A stretch of 60,000 nucleotides of DNA from the NCBI GenBank assembly GCA_037447655.1, contig JBBHKE010002613.1:176758-236757 (forward strand), read 5' to 3'. A program made the position numbers and the translations under genes. A model generated the notes under the pieces. It did no database searches and was not told the origin of the DNA. It saw nothing but the letters and a program-made list of their open reading frames with translations. Positions 1 through 10,228 of this stretch are shown piece by piece (the first letter of the stretch is position 1; every line of letters begins with the position of its first letter). The stretch is from Zygnema cylindricum (Eukaryota; Streptophyta; Zygnematophyceae; Zygnematales; Zygnemataceae).

Positions 1-490
1 TAGCAAAGGGAAATGAGGTAACATTAAGTACGGCATTGGAATTGCCTCTAACCCCAACCATCATTTTAGTAGCAAACACATGGATGTTAGACTTCACTTT
101 GTCAAAGAGAAAAAATACTGGCAAAAGTCATTAAATTGTATTATTTTCCGGATGAAAAAATGGTGGTGGACATGTTAACTAAAGCCCTTCCTGCTCATAA
201 GTTACAATTTTGCAGAAAGGCTATTGGACTAAGTGAATAACCGAGTCTAAAGATTTAGGGGAGTTTTGAGATTTGAAATCTTTAGGTTCAGTAAATAGGA
301 ATAGTAGAGGAAACTGAGGCCTTATAATATTTTTGTGTAAATCAGATGTAATACTTACCTTTTATAGTGTAACAGTAGCAGATAGACAGTAGAAAGAACT
401 ATATGTTTGCAGGGACACGCGTCGACAGTTGAAGGTGATGCAGGTATTCGGGAGTGGCGACTAACACCTACATAAACTTGTCACAAATCA
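1..490 (+). mobile_element. 3' end of a Ty1/copia LTR retrotransposon (RNase H end, polypurine tract, LTR)
   Basis: Bases 1-239 encode the C-terminal end of a copia-type polyprotein RNase H domain. One frame reads SNPNHHFSSKHMDVRLHFVK and a second reads DEKMVVDMLTKALPAHK, then FCRKAIGLSE and stop at 237-239, which is the conserved copia C-terminus. The frame changes at the A6 run near 112-117, so this copy is broken. RNase H lying directly before the LTR is the Ty1/copia gene order, since Ty3/gypsy has integrase there. A purine-rich tract around 250-263 precedes the LTR. The 5' part lies outside the window. A second copy lies inverted at 26202-26990. Confidence 0.85.
267..490 (+). repeat. Copia LTR, 224 bp
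   Basis: The boundaries come from comparison with the inverted copy at 26202-26425. Both start TGAGATTTG, end CACAAATCA and are 224 bp, and similarity stops at the same base on the outer side. The TG...CA termini and short inverted ends fit an LTR. By eye the two copies differ at about a dozen positions (roughly 95% identical). Confidence 0.8.
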
Positions 491-1020
491 TACAGGCGGG
501 TTCACCGAATCGGACGGACGAAGACTAATCCGAACATCCGAGAGAAAATTGTATGAGGATGAAAGTAGGTTGTCAATACGAACCACGTCGACGGACGCGA
601 TTAAAGTGGGGACCACAAGAACTAAGTGCGCCGTACGCACTCATTATGTTCGTACCAGGAGATCAACATTTATCAAGACCTTTGTGATTAATGCTAACTA
701 AGCATCGGCAACATTATGTACGTATGCTATTTGCAAATATTTGGAAAACAAATGTTTGGCGTTTAGTGCATTAGAATTTAGTGTTACATTATTTATTTAG
801 CGGCAAGTAGTAATCAGGGTTTTGGAATTACTTATGGTAGAGTAAAGTACAGGTAGGACACTTTGTCGTAAGTCAAGATAGTACTCTAGTACGGCCACCC
901 GAATTAGTGTGACCAGTAGATACTCACTGTGAGTATATAGTTTAAGACTTAGCCAATTTTGAGTAATCCAGTTTTGGGGAATTGCGAATTCTAACATTGT
1001 GGACTTGAAAGCATGTGGAA
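491..1020. other. No recognisable gene between LTR and GTPase relic
   Basis: Unique-looking AT-moderate sequence with no ORF that resembles a known family. It may contain the lost 5' part of the decayed GTPase gene that follows. Confidence 0.5.
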
Positions 1021-4000
1021 AATGGTGGAAAATGAAGGTTGTTAAGAGGGATGTTGACCAAACTTCTTCCGACGATAGTCTTCGACTGATTGCTCTTTAC
1101 AATTTTGAAACAGAAAACTTCCACGATAAAGAAAGGAAACATAAATTTTCAAGCTCAACTTTTTCGTCGATGGAAAATTGCCAAGCTATTTGTACAAAAA
1201 GTCTTTTTACAATTTACCATTTTGATGAAATGTACTCAACACATAGATCAAGCATGTTCTCCATTTGACCTTTGCGATTTTGAAGGAGAATCAAAAATAC
1301 GAAATATAACCTTCATTAGTGGGTGTCTTCGTTTGGCGATTCTCGATACTAGCTATCGGAATCGGTTTACGACATTAGGAGACAATCCCTCGTACAGGAA
1401 ATCGTCCAACTGGAAAGTAACATTTTTCCAGTTTCTATGTTGTCGATGGAGAGAGACTCATGTTTTTTATTTGTTTTCAAAATATGTGAAAGTCCAAAAG
1501 AGGTTAATATATACCCATTTCTTGGCGAGTCTTATGCGCAACTTCCAAGTGTATGCGTTAAAGCTTATGGTGACGTCACATGGAACGCCGTTACCATTGG
1601 AGGGAAATATAAACAGAATCATTTGTGCGCATAGGATGAATAAAAAGAGATTTTGAAAAGTCAAGTTGTAAAAGTAAGTGGAATTGAACAATCGTTTGAT
1701 ATTTCACTTGTGAATAAAGACGTTGATCTTTGCAATGAACAAGATGAAGTCGAAAGTTTGAAATATTTGTGTCCTTTGGAGTACATTTTTTGCGTTTATG
1801 ATAAATTTCCTTTAAAATGAGGTGTATCGAAAACACTATCTAATGGTGAATTGCATTTGAATGTTGTTTTCCATTCCGATAGTACAACATATAAAAAGGA
1901 AAATCTGGAAAAAAAATGAAAGACTATGCGGATGAAATTTGGGTATCATTACTAAATACAAAAAAACCCTTGGAAAATTTGTATCTCCCTAAAAATCTGA
2001 TTGTGATCCATTATGGAGGCTTCAAATCCCCAACATTGTTATCCGAATGGAAAAATAATAACTGGACCATGAATCAATTCAAAGGTTCAAGCTCTTTTGA
2101 GCAAATTGGGAAGTGGATTCAAAAGTTGACTTTTTTAGCACCATTGCAAATTGCAAGAGCCGAAGATAATGATTTCCATATTCTTGTCGACGGTGTTTTG
2201 ATTCCGAATAGCTATGCGATAAATGTTCATGATTGTGTTCAAAATATCAAATTGGGTTTGTTTGGAGCCATTTTTTCACGGTGGCCGGGTCCACTATTGG
2301 TGGTCAGGTCCACTGTTGGTGGTTTCATCCATGGGAAAACAAAATACTGGAAAAAGTTATACTTTGAATTACCTTTTTGGCTGTTCTTTTTAAATTTCAA
2401 GGGCTCGTTGTACAGATGGTTGTTGGATGACAATTGTTGAAACGGAGACAGTTATTTATGTAGTTTTAGATTTTGAGGGACTTGGTTCTTTTGAGAGAAC
2501 TTATCAAGACGATATACTTTTGTCAATTTTTCATGCTTCTCTTTCGGGCTTTAAAATACTCAAGACGGAATACCGAATAGATCGCGACATTGAACAAACA
2601 TTTGCAAAATTTCAAGCGGGAGTTGGATTAATCAAAGGGGATAGAAGGTTGTTCAAATGAATGTTTTGTATAGCAAACAAAGATGTTGTCAAGAGACATG
2701 TGGTAAGTGTTGTGGGAGAATTTAGATCGAAAATTGGTCAAATTATGGCGGGTGATAAGGACCATAATTTCATTAGTGTCATGTACAACAATTAATTTTG
2801 CATTTTTCCATTTATACCTTTGGGAGAACGACAGTACTACAATGATCTGCATATAATTGAAAAAGTTCTTCAAAAGAGGCCTGTTCAATTTTCTTCCGAA
2901 ATATCTTTTGAAATATGTATGAAGGCCGTTATGGCCAAAATGCATCTTAAAGATTGGCAATCGCTTGATCGCTACGAAATCGAATTGCATTTAAAGTATC
3001 TTAAAATGCACGTCGATAATGCTTTAGGAAAGGTGAAATTAGTGAGGATGATATGGTTGAGGAGGATCTTGTTTGCCTCGACGGCCGAAAAGTGGTTCCC
3101 GGTTTTTCCGTTAATTAAACTCCTTTGTGAAAATCATCCTTTAGTCTGTTCAACTTCTTTAATTGACCTCCCAGATATTGCAATTGTTTTTATGTCAAAG
3201 GAACAAATTGGAAAGGAAATTAACATGAACAAGTTTTTCGCGCTTTACGAAGATATGGGGTGTCTGCGAAAAACACAAAACCACAAGTTGTGGCATTCCG
3301 AATTTCCAGAATTCGTCAACGCTCTTTTCATGAGACGAAGAGCTCGGGTGCAAAAATGGGCAAAGAGGAACGTACGAATTTTTAACGAACAGTCTGATTC
3401 GCATTTTCCAAATTCGGGCGAAAAAACAAAAAATTGCCATTCGGATGAAGAAATCGAGAGGTTTCTCGACGAAGTCAACTCACTCTCAGAAAAAATGAAT
3501 CACAATTGGGAGGTATGCAATTGAGAGTAGCTTTTTTAGATTACATTACATTGCTTTTTATAATGCCAATGGTGTTTTTTGAGAAGGAAAAATGCATGGC
3601 TCATAGCTTTTTATTTTACATTTGTTTGTCATTTTTTTCTACCTTTCGGTTCATAAGTACATTTGACGGTTGCTGGAACTTTGGAAAATGTTTTTATTCT
3701 ATCCAATTACTTTATGTTATTATACATTTTTGTAGATTTGTAAATCAGCATGTACCAATTGTTTCTTAGGGTGCTTATTAACAAAAGGTCATTCGTCTAT
3801 TACTCATTCTTGTATGGGAAATCACAAATGTGAAGAATTCTGCTTTTACTGCCAACAAGAACGAAAGAAACCAAAAACTTGTATGGAAAAAAATGGACAC
3901 CACGAAAATCATGATTGCAAGTAAATTCCGACTTGTCGACACTTATAATTGTGGGATATTCACTTTCAGTTTAATCCTTCGGTGCTAATGATGTTATCCA

Positions 4001-6499
4001 GAAGATTTTCTGCAAGAATTATCAATTTTTTTTACTCTTCTTTTAGTTTTTGACTAATAACATAAAAGAAAAAGGAATGATGCTAAAAAAGAAAAGATTG
4101 GTTTTGTTTTTGCATCTCAGATTGTGTACCCTTTGAGATAAACCGATTGGATGGGATAGCTGAATGTGCAGTTTCGAAAAAACTGGTAAATAGACTAATT
4201 TAATAAAAGAAGAAAGTTTTATGTCATAGGGTTATGCAACATACTTGTCCAAAACTGTGCGACTTACGAGGCTGCCTCAACTGTAACGGAAATTGTTCAA
4301 AACCGGCTAGACACATGCAGCCGTTAGTTTCAGTTTTTGGTCCGGATCCAATTTCCTTTTCGAATTCAGTTCCTATTGTGGATTCAGAAAATGAACAACA
4401 TATATGCTTCTTGGATCCAAAAAAGGAAGAGCATTTATGCAATGCTGCAGTTCACTTATGTGGAAAATATTGTTCTGCATATAAGTGTTGTGGAAAGTGT
4501 CAAATTGAACACGGAAAAGACCATAACAGTTCATAAGTGTCTGGAAGGATTTTGTACCCAAAAATGTGCATAGTGTCTGGAAGGATTTTGTACCCAAAAA
4601 TGTGCATTTCCCGGATGTCAACATGTATAAATGGAACTCTCGTCTCTGTCAAAAATGTTTGGCATTAATTGCTTGATGATTTAAACATCGCACTTGATAG
4701 TGTTAGTTTTTTAAGTGATTATCTTATATAATGAATTTAGTGTAGCTAGTATATATTTTTGTTAGCAAGCTCCTTCCAAGTTTTGTTTGACTATTAGAAT
4801 GTTTTAGTCTGTCTTTCTTGATGAGCTCTTTTTTTTTATGTTTGCCGATTTAGTCTTTCCAAACTCAGAGGCTATGCCCAAATACCTTTAGAAATTTGTT
4901 CATTCCAAATTTCTAATCTCCATTCATATTCCAGTATCCAATGTTCACTCCAGTTCAAGTGACAAGTGTCTACACAATTTCTGTTTCACTGCCCATTCTA
5001 TTTCCAAACTCCAATTTAAAATTCCAATAATCCCTTTTAAATTTTCACTTTATTCGCTAATGCCCAAAAAAAATTATTTACACATACAATGTCAAGCTGA
5101 TGTCCACTGTCGAATTTTCAAACCAGCAATAGTCCGAGAGCAGAAAACAAGCTCTTAAAACATGTTTAACTTTTGGGTTTGTTTCATTTTCTTTTTTCTT
5201 TCGCATAATAAACTTGTGCGTCTAAAGATCACTACCATGGTTCTCCACTTTCTGCAAAATTCATCTCAGAGAATGGTAGAAATCTACACCAATTAATGAC
5301 TTTGACTAATTTGAAGGCCTTCATTTTTGTGGCCAATGGCATCTATGTCCAAACCTTTGTGAAAGTGAAAGAATTTGTAAAGTGACCGTACAACGAGTGC
5401 AAGAGGAGATAAAGAAATTTGGTGGAAGAAGGTCAGTTTTTTCGGTAAGGATATGGACAACATGTTTTCCCTCTCATTTTAAGAAGTTTTCTTAGGGAAG
5501 GTTATTATTTGAATGTTCAACTTTAACACATTGATACAGACTACGACATCTTCCTCGTACATTTTTAGTGTATCTAAGCCTCGAGGTCCGCCGCAAACTT
5601 TGAAACAGTCATTAGTATTTGAATCTAGGCAGTTATGATTCAGTGTTTTACTTTTGTCTTTCTTTTTATTCATTTGGAAATCATTTTAGCCTTCCTACGT
5701 TCCTAACTCTTCCTCTTTGAATGTCTCGTGTTTCCAGGATCGGACTGTATCTGAAGAAAAGGGTGAAAAATTGAAATGTTGCGTCAAAATTCCCCGTATT
5801 CTCTAAAACACTGGTTCCCATTTTCATTCTTTGGATCCAAAAGTTGTTCACTTTTGTGATGAAAAGTGTCCCACATGCCTTAACTTTTCTAGTAAACTAC
5901 ATCGACATAATGGGCGACATTTTGCCTCTCATGGGATGATGCGATATTGTTACTTTGTCGCGGATTCTCCGGTAAAGTAGTACTCAATTATGAAATAAAT
6001 TTGCGATTGTTGTTGTTTATGCAACATCTAAAATTTTTATGGTGTGCTAATGTATCAACTTCTTGATCTCCATATTTGTAATGTTTGTTGTCAATGACCC
6101 AGAAAATTAGTTATTTTTTTGTTTGTCCAAGAGTAGGATATGGTTTTTGCTTTCGCTAAGTTGCAACAAAATCATTATATCCTAATTCTAAGCTCATTTT
6201 TGTTTCTCATGTCTTGAAACCTCATACATGAAATCGAGTTGGAACCTCGTAAGTACATGGTGGGAGAGAAAGGCGAAATGTGCGACATGTTTTGTCGGAC
6301 TGTTAGGAGAGGTCACATCCATATACTCCCTTGTGATTCAAAATTTAGGTTTTTTTGTATTCACGCCTCCTAAGCTGGTCGCCGCCATGAAACTTGCGAA
6401 TATGGTCCGAAAGAAGAAAAAGAAAAGGATGAAATTACACATGAATGCCTTTGGGCGGGTATTAATTGGGAGGATCAATGTGGCGCATTGGAGTGAGAG
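1021..6499 (+). pseudogene. Decayed giant GBP/dynamin-like GTPase with cysteine-rich C-terminal half
   Basis: Successive blocks on the plus strand follow the order of a very large eukaryotic protein family: a beta-rich N-terminal region, an interferon-inducible/GBP-like GTPase domain, then Cys/His-rich repeats. Block 1021-2440 carries the N-terminal part, including WIQKLTFLAPLQIARAEDN. At 2413-2513 come CTDGCWMT and VVLDFEGLGSFERT, where DFEG is the expected G3 DxxG motif. The region 2820-3512 gives the helical part (MAKMHLKDWQSLDRYEIELH). Apparent exons at 3736-3920, 4230-4623, 5317-5444, 5738-5971 and about 6228-6499 keep GT-AG borders and encode Cys/His clusters such as CLNCNGNC, CDEKCPTC and EMCDMFCRTVRRGHIHILPC. 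Lesions include several frame changes in 1021-3110, in-frame stops in the last two exons and a stop-creating duplication at 4536-4607. Retained introns argue for decay of an ordinary gene copy rather than retroposition. A clear P-loop and a C-terminal VWA domain, common in relatives, were not found. Family assignment is from memory of conserved motifs. Confidence 0.7.
4536..4607 (+). repeat. Exact 36-bp tandem duplication inside the Cys-rich region
   Basis: The 36-bp unit beginning AGTGTCTGGAAGG occurs twice in tandem (4536-4571 and 4572-4607). It encodes KCLEGFCTQKCA, and the junction reads TGT GCA TAG, so it adds an in-frame stop. Confidence 0.95.
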
Positions 6500-8030
6500 G
6501 TAAGAAAAAAGAGGTTATAAATAGGTCAGAATTAATGCATGTCATGTTAGTTGAAGTTTGAAAATCTTCATTTTCAAACTCATTTATCTGTACACGTATG
6601 AATAACAATGGAATTCAAACGCCTGATCTTTAATACTATGGTTTTATAAAGTTTTTAACAATGGTGTATATCTTAATGTTTTCCAAAAAATTTGAAGCGC
6701 AAAAGAAGACGCTAACTTTTGACATTCAAGTTCATTCTTCACTTCTTACCACTTTTTAAAAATAACACATGGAAAGTTAATAATTAGAAGCTTGACACGA
6801 AACTTTCATATTCAATTCGAAAATTTATGATGGTCGATGTCCAGCATCTCATCTTCAGTGTTAAAAAAATTGTTTTAATTGCTCAATGTCCAAATGCAAA
6901 AGTTTGTGTTCCTAGCAGTTCATGTACATATCTAAGAATTTTGCTTTGTTCAAGTACAATATCAAGCAATTTTTTTCCAAGTTCCTGCAACACGCAATAA
7001 ACACAAAGGAGTTTATGGACACGTGAAGATCCAGCAATACATGTTCAATGACGATCAATGTATGGTCAAATTTTTTCAATGCCCAAACATTAATGGTCAA
7101 ATGCCTCGAAATTCTTGTTTGGTGTTATTCACTATATAAATGTCAGTTTTTATGTAGGAATTCAGGAAACGTGGGTGCAAATGTAAGCATTCAAGTCATT
7201 TTGAGAGTGCACGATCGATCTTTGGCACAATCCTCTTTTAAGAATCACGAACCAAACAAAATGGACATCTTTATGAATGTTGAATTCACTATTGAGAATC
7301 GGTCGACCGCTGATTTTGACGATGTTTTAGGTCCGGCTGTACGATTCGGGTTCGTGTATGGATTCGCCATTTTTTCGGACAAAGTACTGAATCTTGCGTT
7401 TTTCGGGCTCTGTGAACCTGCGAGATTGGTTTCGCACATTGTGAGAGATCCATGTCGCACCCCCATCATCATTTCGTTTTACGACGCGCCGAGCCACGCC
7501 GCGCGTCCGTATAAATGTGTGTGTGTATATATATTTAGGGTTTTTTATTATTTGTGTAAACACATAATAAAAAACCCTAAATATATAAATCCTAACCAGG
7601 TACCCGGTAGGTATCTTGTCAATGTTGAACTTACGGCGCATTTCGCACAGTGATATGAGGGTACCCACGGTACACCACACCAGGGAAACTTGTACCGTAC
7701 TTAAATTGTAGCTTTGTTTGGTTTATAGTACGTTATGTTTCGGCTATACGGCCTATACGTACGGTTTCGTTTGGAGTTTGAATAGGCACCAAGGTTAGCT
7801 TTAAAGGATTATTTTGGCAATTATGGCCGACGCGCCTTATGAGTGTATCGGGTCCCTTTTGTTTTGGATTGTATTTAGTTGTTTGCTCAGCTTTGTATTC
7901 TTCTTTCGTGGAAGAATGGGATAAATGGAATGTGTGAATGAGGAAAATGCATTCCCATTTGTAATCTGAAAGGCTTCGAAAACCTTTTGACATTTACAAT
8001 GTGAAAGCTTACGCTATTGTGAGTTTGTAT
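6500..8030. other. Downstream flank without an identifiable gene
   Basis: The longest open frame (7048-7653) contains no recognisable domain. A weak Cys/His stretch follows a possible acceptor at about 7158, but it does not read on as the expected family C-terminus. The only distinct structure is the palindrome at 7528-7587. Confidence 0.5.
7528..7587. repeat. Perfect inverted repeat carrying TTTAGGG/CCCTAAA
   Basis: The left arm 7528-7551 and right arm 7564-7587 are exact reverse complements (24 bp each) around a 12-base loop. Each arm contains TTTAGGG or CCCTAAA, the plant-type telomere heptamer, flanked by TATATA. The arms would form a stable hairpin. Confidence 0.9.
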
Positions 8031-8039
8031 TTTGTTCGA

Positions 8040-9330
8040 TCCCATCATTTGGTATCAGGATTATTATACCGATTAGTGGCCCTTGCCGTTTGTATCCGAC
8101 TCGAAGTCAGATTTCATGATTATTTTTCTCCTCGTCAACTTAGAGAAGCAACTCGGAGGAGCTTTCGAGGACGTCGACCACAGGATTCGAGCTTTGTCGG
8201 ATGTCCATCCGCATTGGTCAGTCCTTGAAGTTGATGTTTCCGACGCCATCAATACAATGGATCAAAAAGTATTTTTTTTGGAGCTTATGGCTGCCTTTTC
8301 CTTTTGTCGAAATATTCCCGTTGGTGGGAGCATTTTACTCTTTGATCTGGTTGTGATTTGGTTCCTCTTTCCTCGACGAACAGCACTCTTCAAAATGACT
8401 CCCTTGGGGGACCTTTGTTTGCCCGTCCTCGTTACCGAGCCCGTTGGGCTTCCGCTGCCGCTTTCCCTTCTTGCCCCTTCCGTTCAGTTGCAAACGATAC
8501 ACGTATTATTGGCCTTATGGGACCAAGCCATGTCCCTTTAAATTTTCTAGATATTTTTTCTCAACATTACTGTTCAACCTTCAAAGTGTGTTGTGTGGTC
8601 ACCTCGTGATATTTCTCACCCTTTTACTCCCCCTCGCTTTCAAACTCTAGCATTCAATAACATTAATGTGTTCCATTGCCCGATTCAGACACTTTCGTGA
8701 CCCAATTTCTTGATTCTTCTCTTCAGACAGATTTGTCCGACTTCGATGACCTTCCCAACATTCTTGGTGTTGATAATGTGTTTCCCCCACGACCCTCCTT
8801 TCTTACTCACACTTCGCTTTGCACCCCAATGTTTATCTCATCTCTTTTGGCCTTTAATGGTCGCCTCAAGGACGTGCTTCACACTCTGTTAATTCGGTTT
8901 ACTATCGACGGCACGTGTGGCTCCCTCTACCTCTTTGGGAAGTTGGTGCCTTATTGTCTCCACCTTTGTCTCTCCTTTTGTGGATGGGGCCACTCCCATT
9001 GTTACTACCGTTGTCCCTTAGTGTTTTTTTTTTGCTATGTGCGGTTCATTTTGGACACCTCATGTTCTATTCCTCCTTTTGCTTTAGTGTATACGCTGTC
9101 TAATGGTCGGTGCTCGTTCGAGCGACGAGAACGTAGGTGCCCTCCTGGTTCAATTCTTACTTCTTTTTGTCATCAACATTTACTTGTGGCTTTACAAAGA
9201 CTGCAAGCTTCTATCCTCCTTTGATCGTCTATTGCCATTATGTTCCGAAACTCCCTCAGCGTGCTCCTCCGGGCTTGAGAGACTTACGAGGTTGCTTTTC
9301 ATAGATCGTTTCTTAAGGTTTGATGGTTTG
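8040..9330 (+). mobile_element. Degenerate non-LTR (LINE-type) reverse transcriptase fragment
   Basis: Pieces in alternating frames fit a LINE reverse transcriptase. GLLYRLVALAVCIRLE is followed by FHDYFSPRQL, then HPHWSVLEVDVSDAINTMD (the palm region with the first catalytic Asp), then NDSLGGPLFA (the xGxPLGxPLFA block), then AAFPSCPFRSVANDTRIIG near the second catalytic site, where the usual ADD reads AND. Downstream PDSDTFVTQFLDSSLQTDLS is typical of the post-RT region. Several frame changes and stops show the copy is dead. A second copy at 46540-47600 aligns at nucleotide level in at least two places. Confidence 0.7.
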
Positions 9331-10228
9331 GTTAAGTGATGATGGTTTAATCTCCATGTTGTGTCCTTACTTTAGTGGTTGTTGTATCCTTAACTTCAGT
9401 TGTTGTTGCTTTTTTCAGTGTCTTTGTTTTATGTGCCATTCTCTGTGTCATCACTTCTTTCGCCTTGAACTTCCTTTTTGCTTACTTCGCTCTCTACTAG
9501 TAGTTTTCAGATTTCGTATTGCTGCCACATGTAGGTTTTCAGTTTTGACGTTGCTGCCCCCTTTTCGTACCCATTGAATCAGATGGTTTTCCATTACACC
9601 TTTTAGAATTAAAGTCTTTAACATGTATGATATCTATTGTCATTAAATTAAGTGCCCACCATTGGCGAGTCCCCCGAAAAAAGAATCTATGCTAAATGTT
9701 AGAAGGTCCACTTCGCATTGAACCTAACCCTAAAAAAATGACTGGATATTCGGTATTTGATGCGAATATTCGAACTCTGCCAAACGTCGACATTTTCCTT
9801 CAAAAACGCCAAAAAGTGGTGACTATGTCTAAGAAAAATAAAAGCATTTTTTCGGACTTTTGGACCAACATATTGTTATTGGACCCTGGGAAAAAGACTC
9901 AAATGTTAACGATATATTAATGTCCCATAAGGCTTATCATTTTGATTATCTTGACAAGAAACGCTGTAAAACTCGATCAATCATGAGAAAAAATTACTCG
10001 CTTATATAAATCAATATATTCCTCCAGTTGAAAGACCCAATATTCTTGAATTAGAAATCTTTATATTTCCACCGAGAAACAAGTGAAAAACAAATTATAG
10101 GCTCCCTTTTTTGCATTTGCTATAAAAAAACTAAAACATCGGCAATTTCAAACTATGCAACTTATTCCCTCCGATTTCCCTTAAAAACTTGAAAAACTCT
10201 CCTTCCCCCGAAAAGACTTTAAAACTTA
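9331..10228. other. NOG2 3' flank
   Basis: No gene is recognised. The 74-aa frame at 9696-9920 has no family resemblance. The segment next to 10228 is presumably the NOG2 3' UTR and polyadenylation region (minus strand). Confidence 0.5.

Noticed and set aside
3195-3478. Minus-strand ORFs
   Set aside because: Shadows of the plus-strand GTPase-relic coding block.
7048-7653. 201-aa ORF after the GTPase relic, a candidate for its VWA domain
   Set aside because: No MIDAS-like DxSxS or other VWA motif, and it runs through the palindrome.
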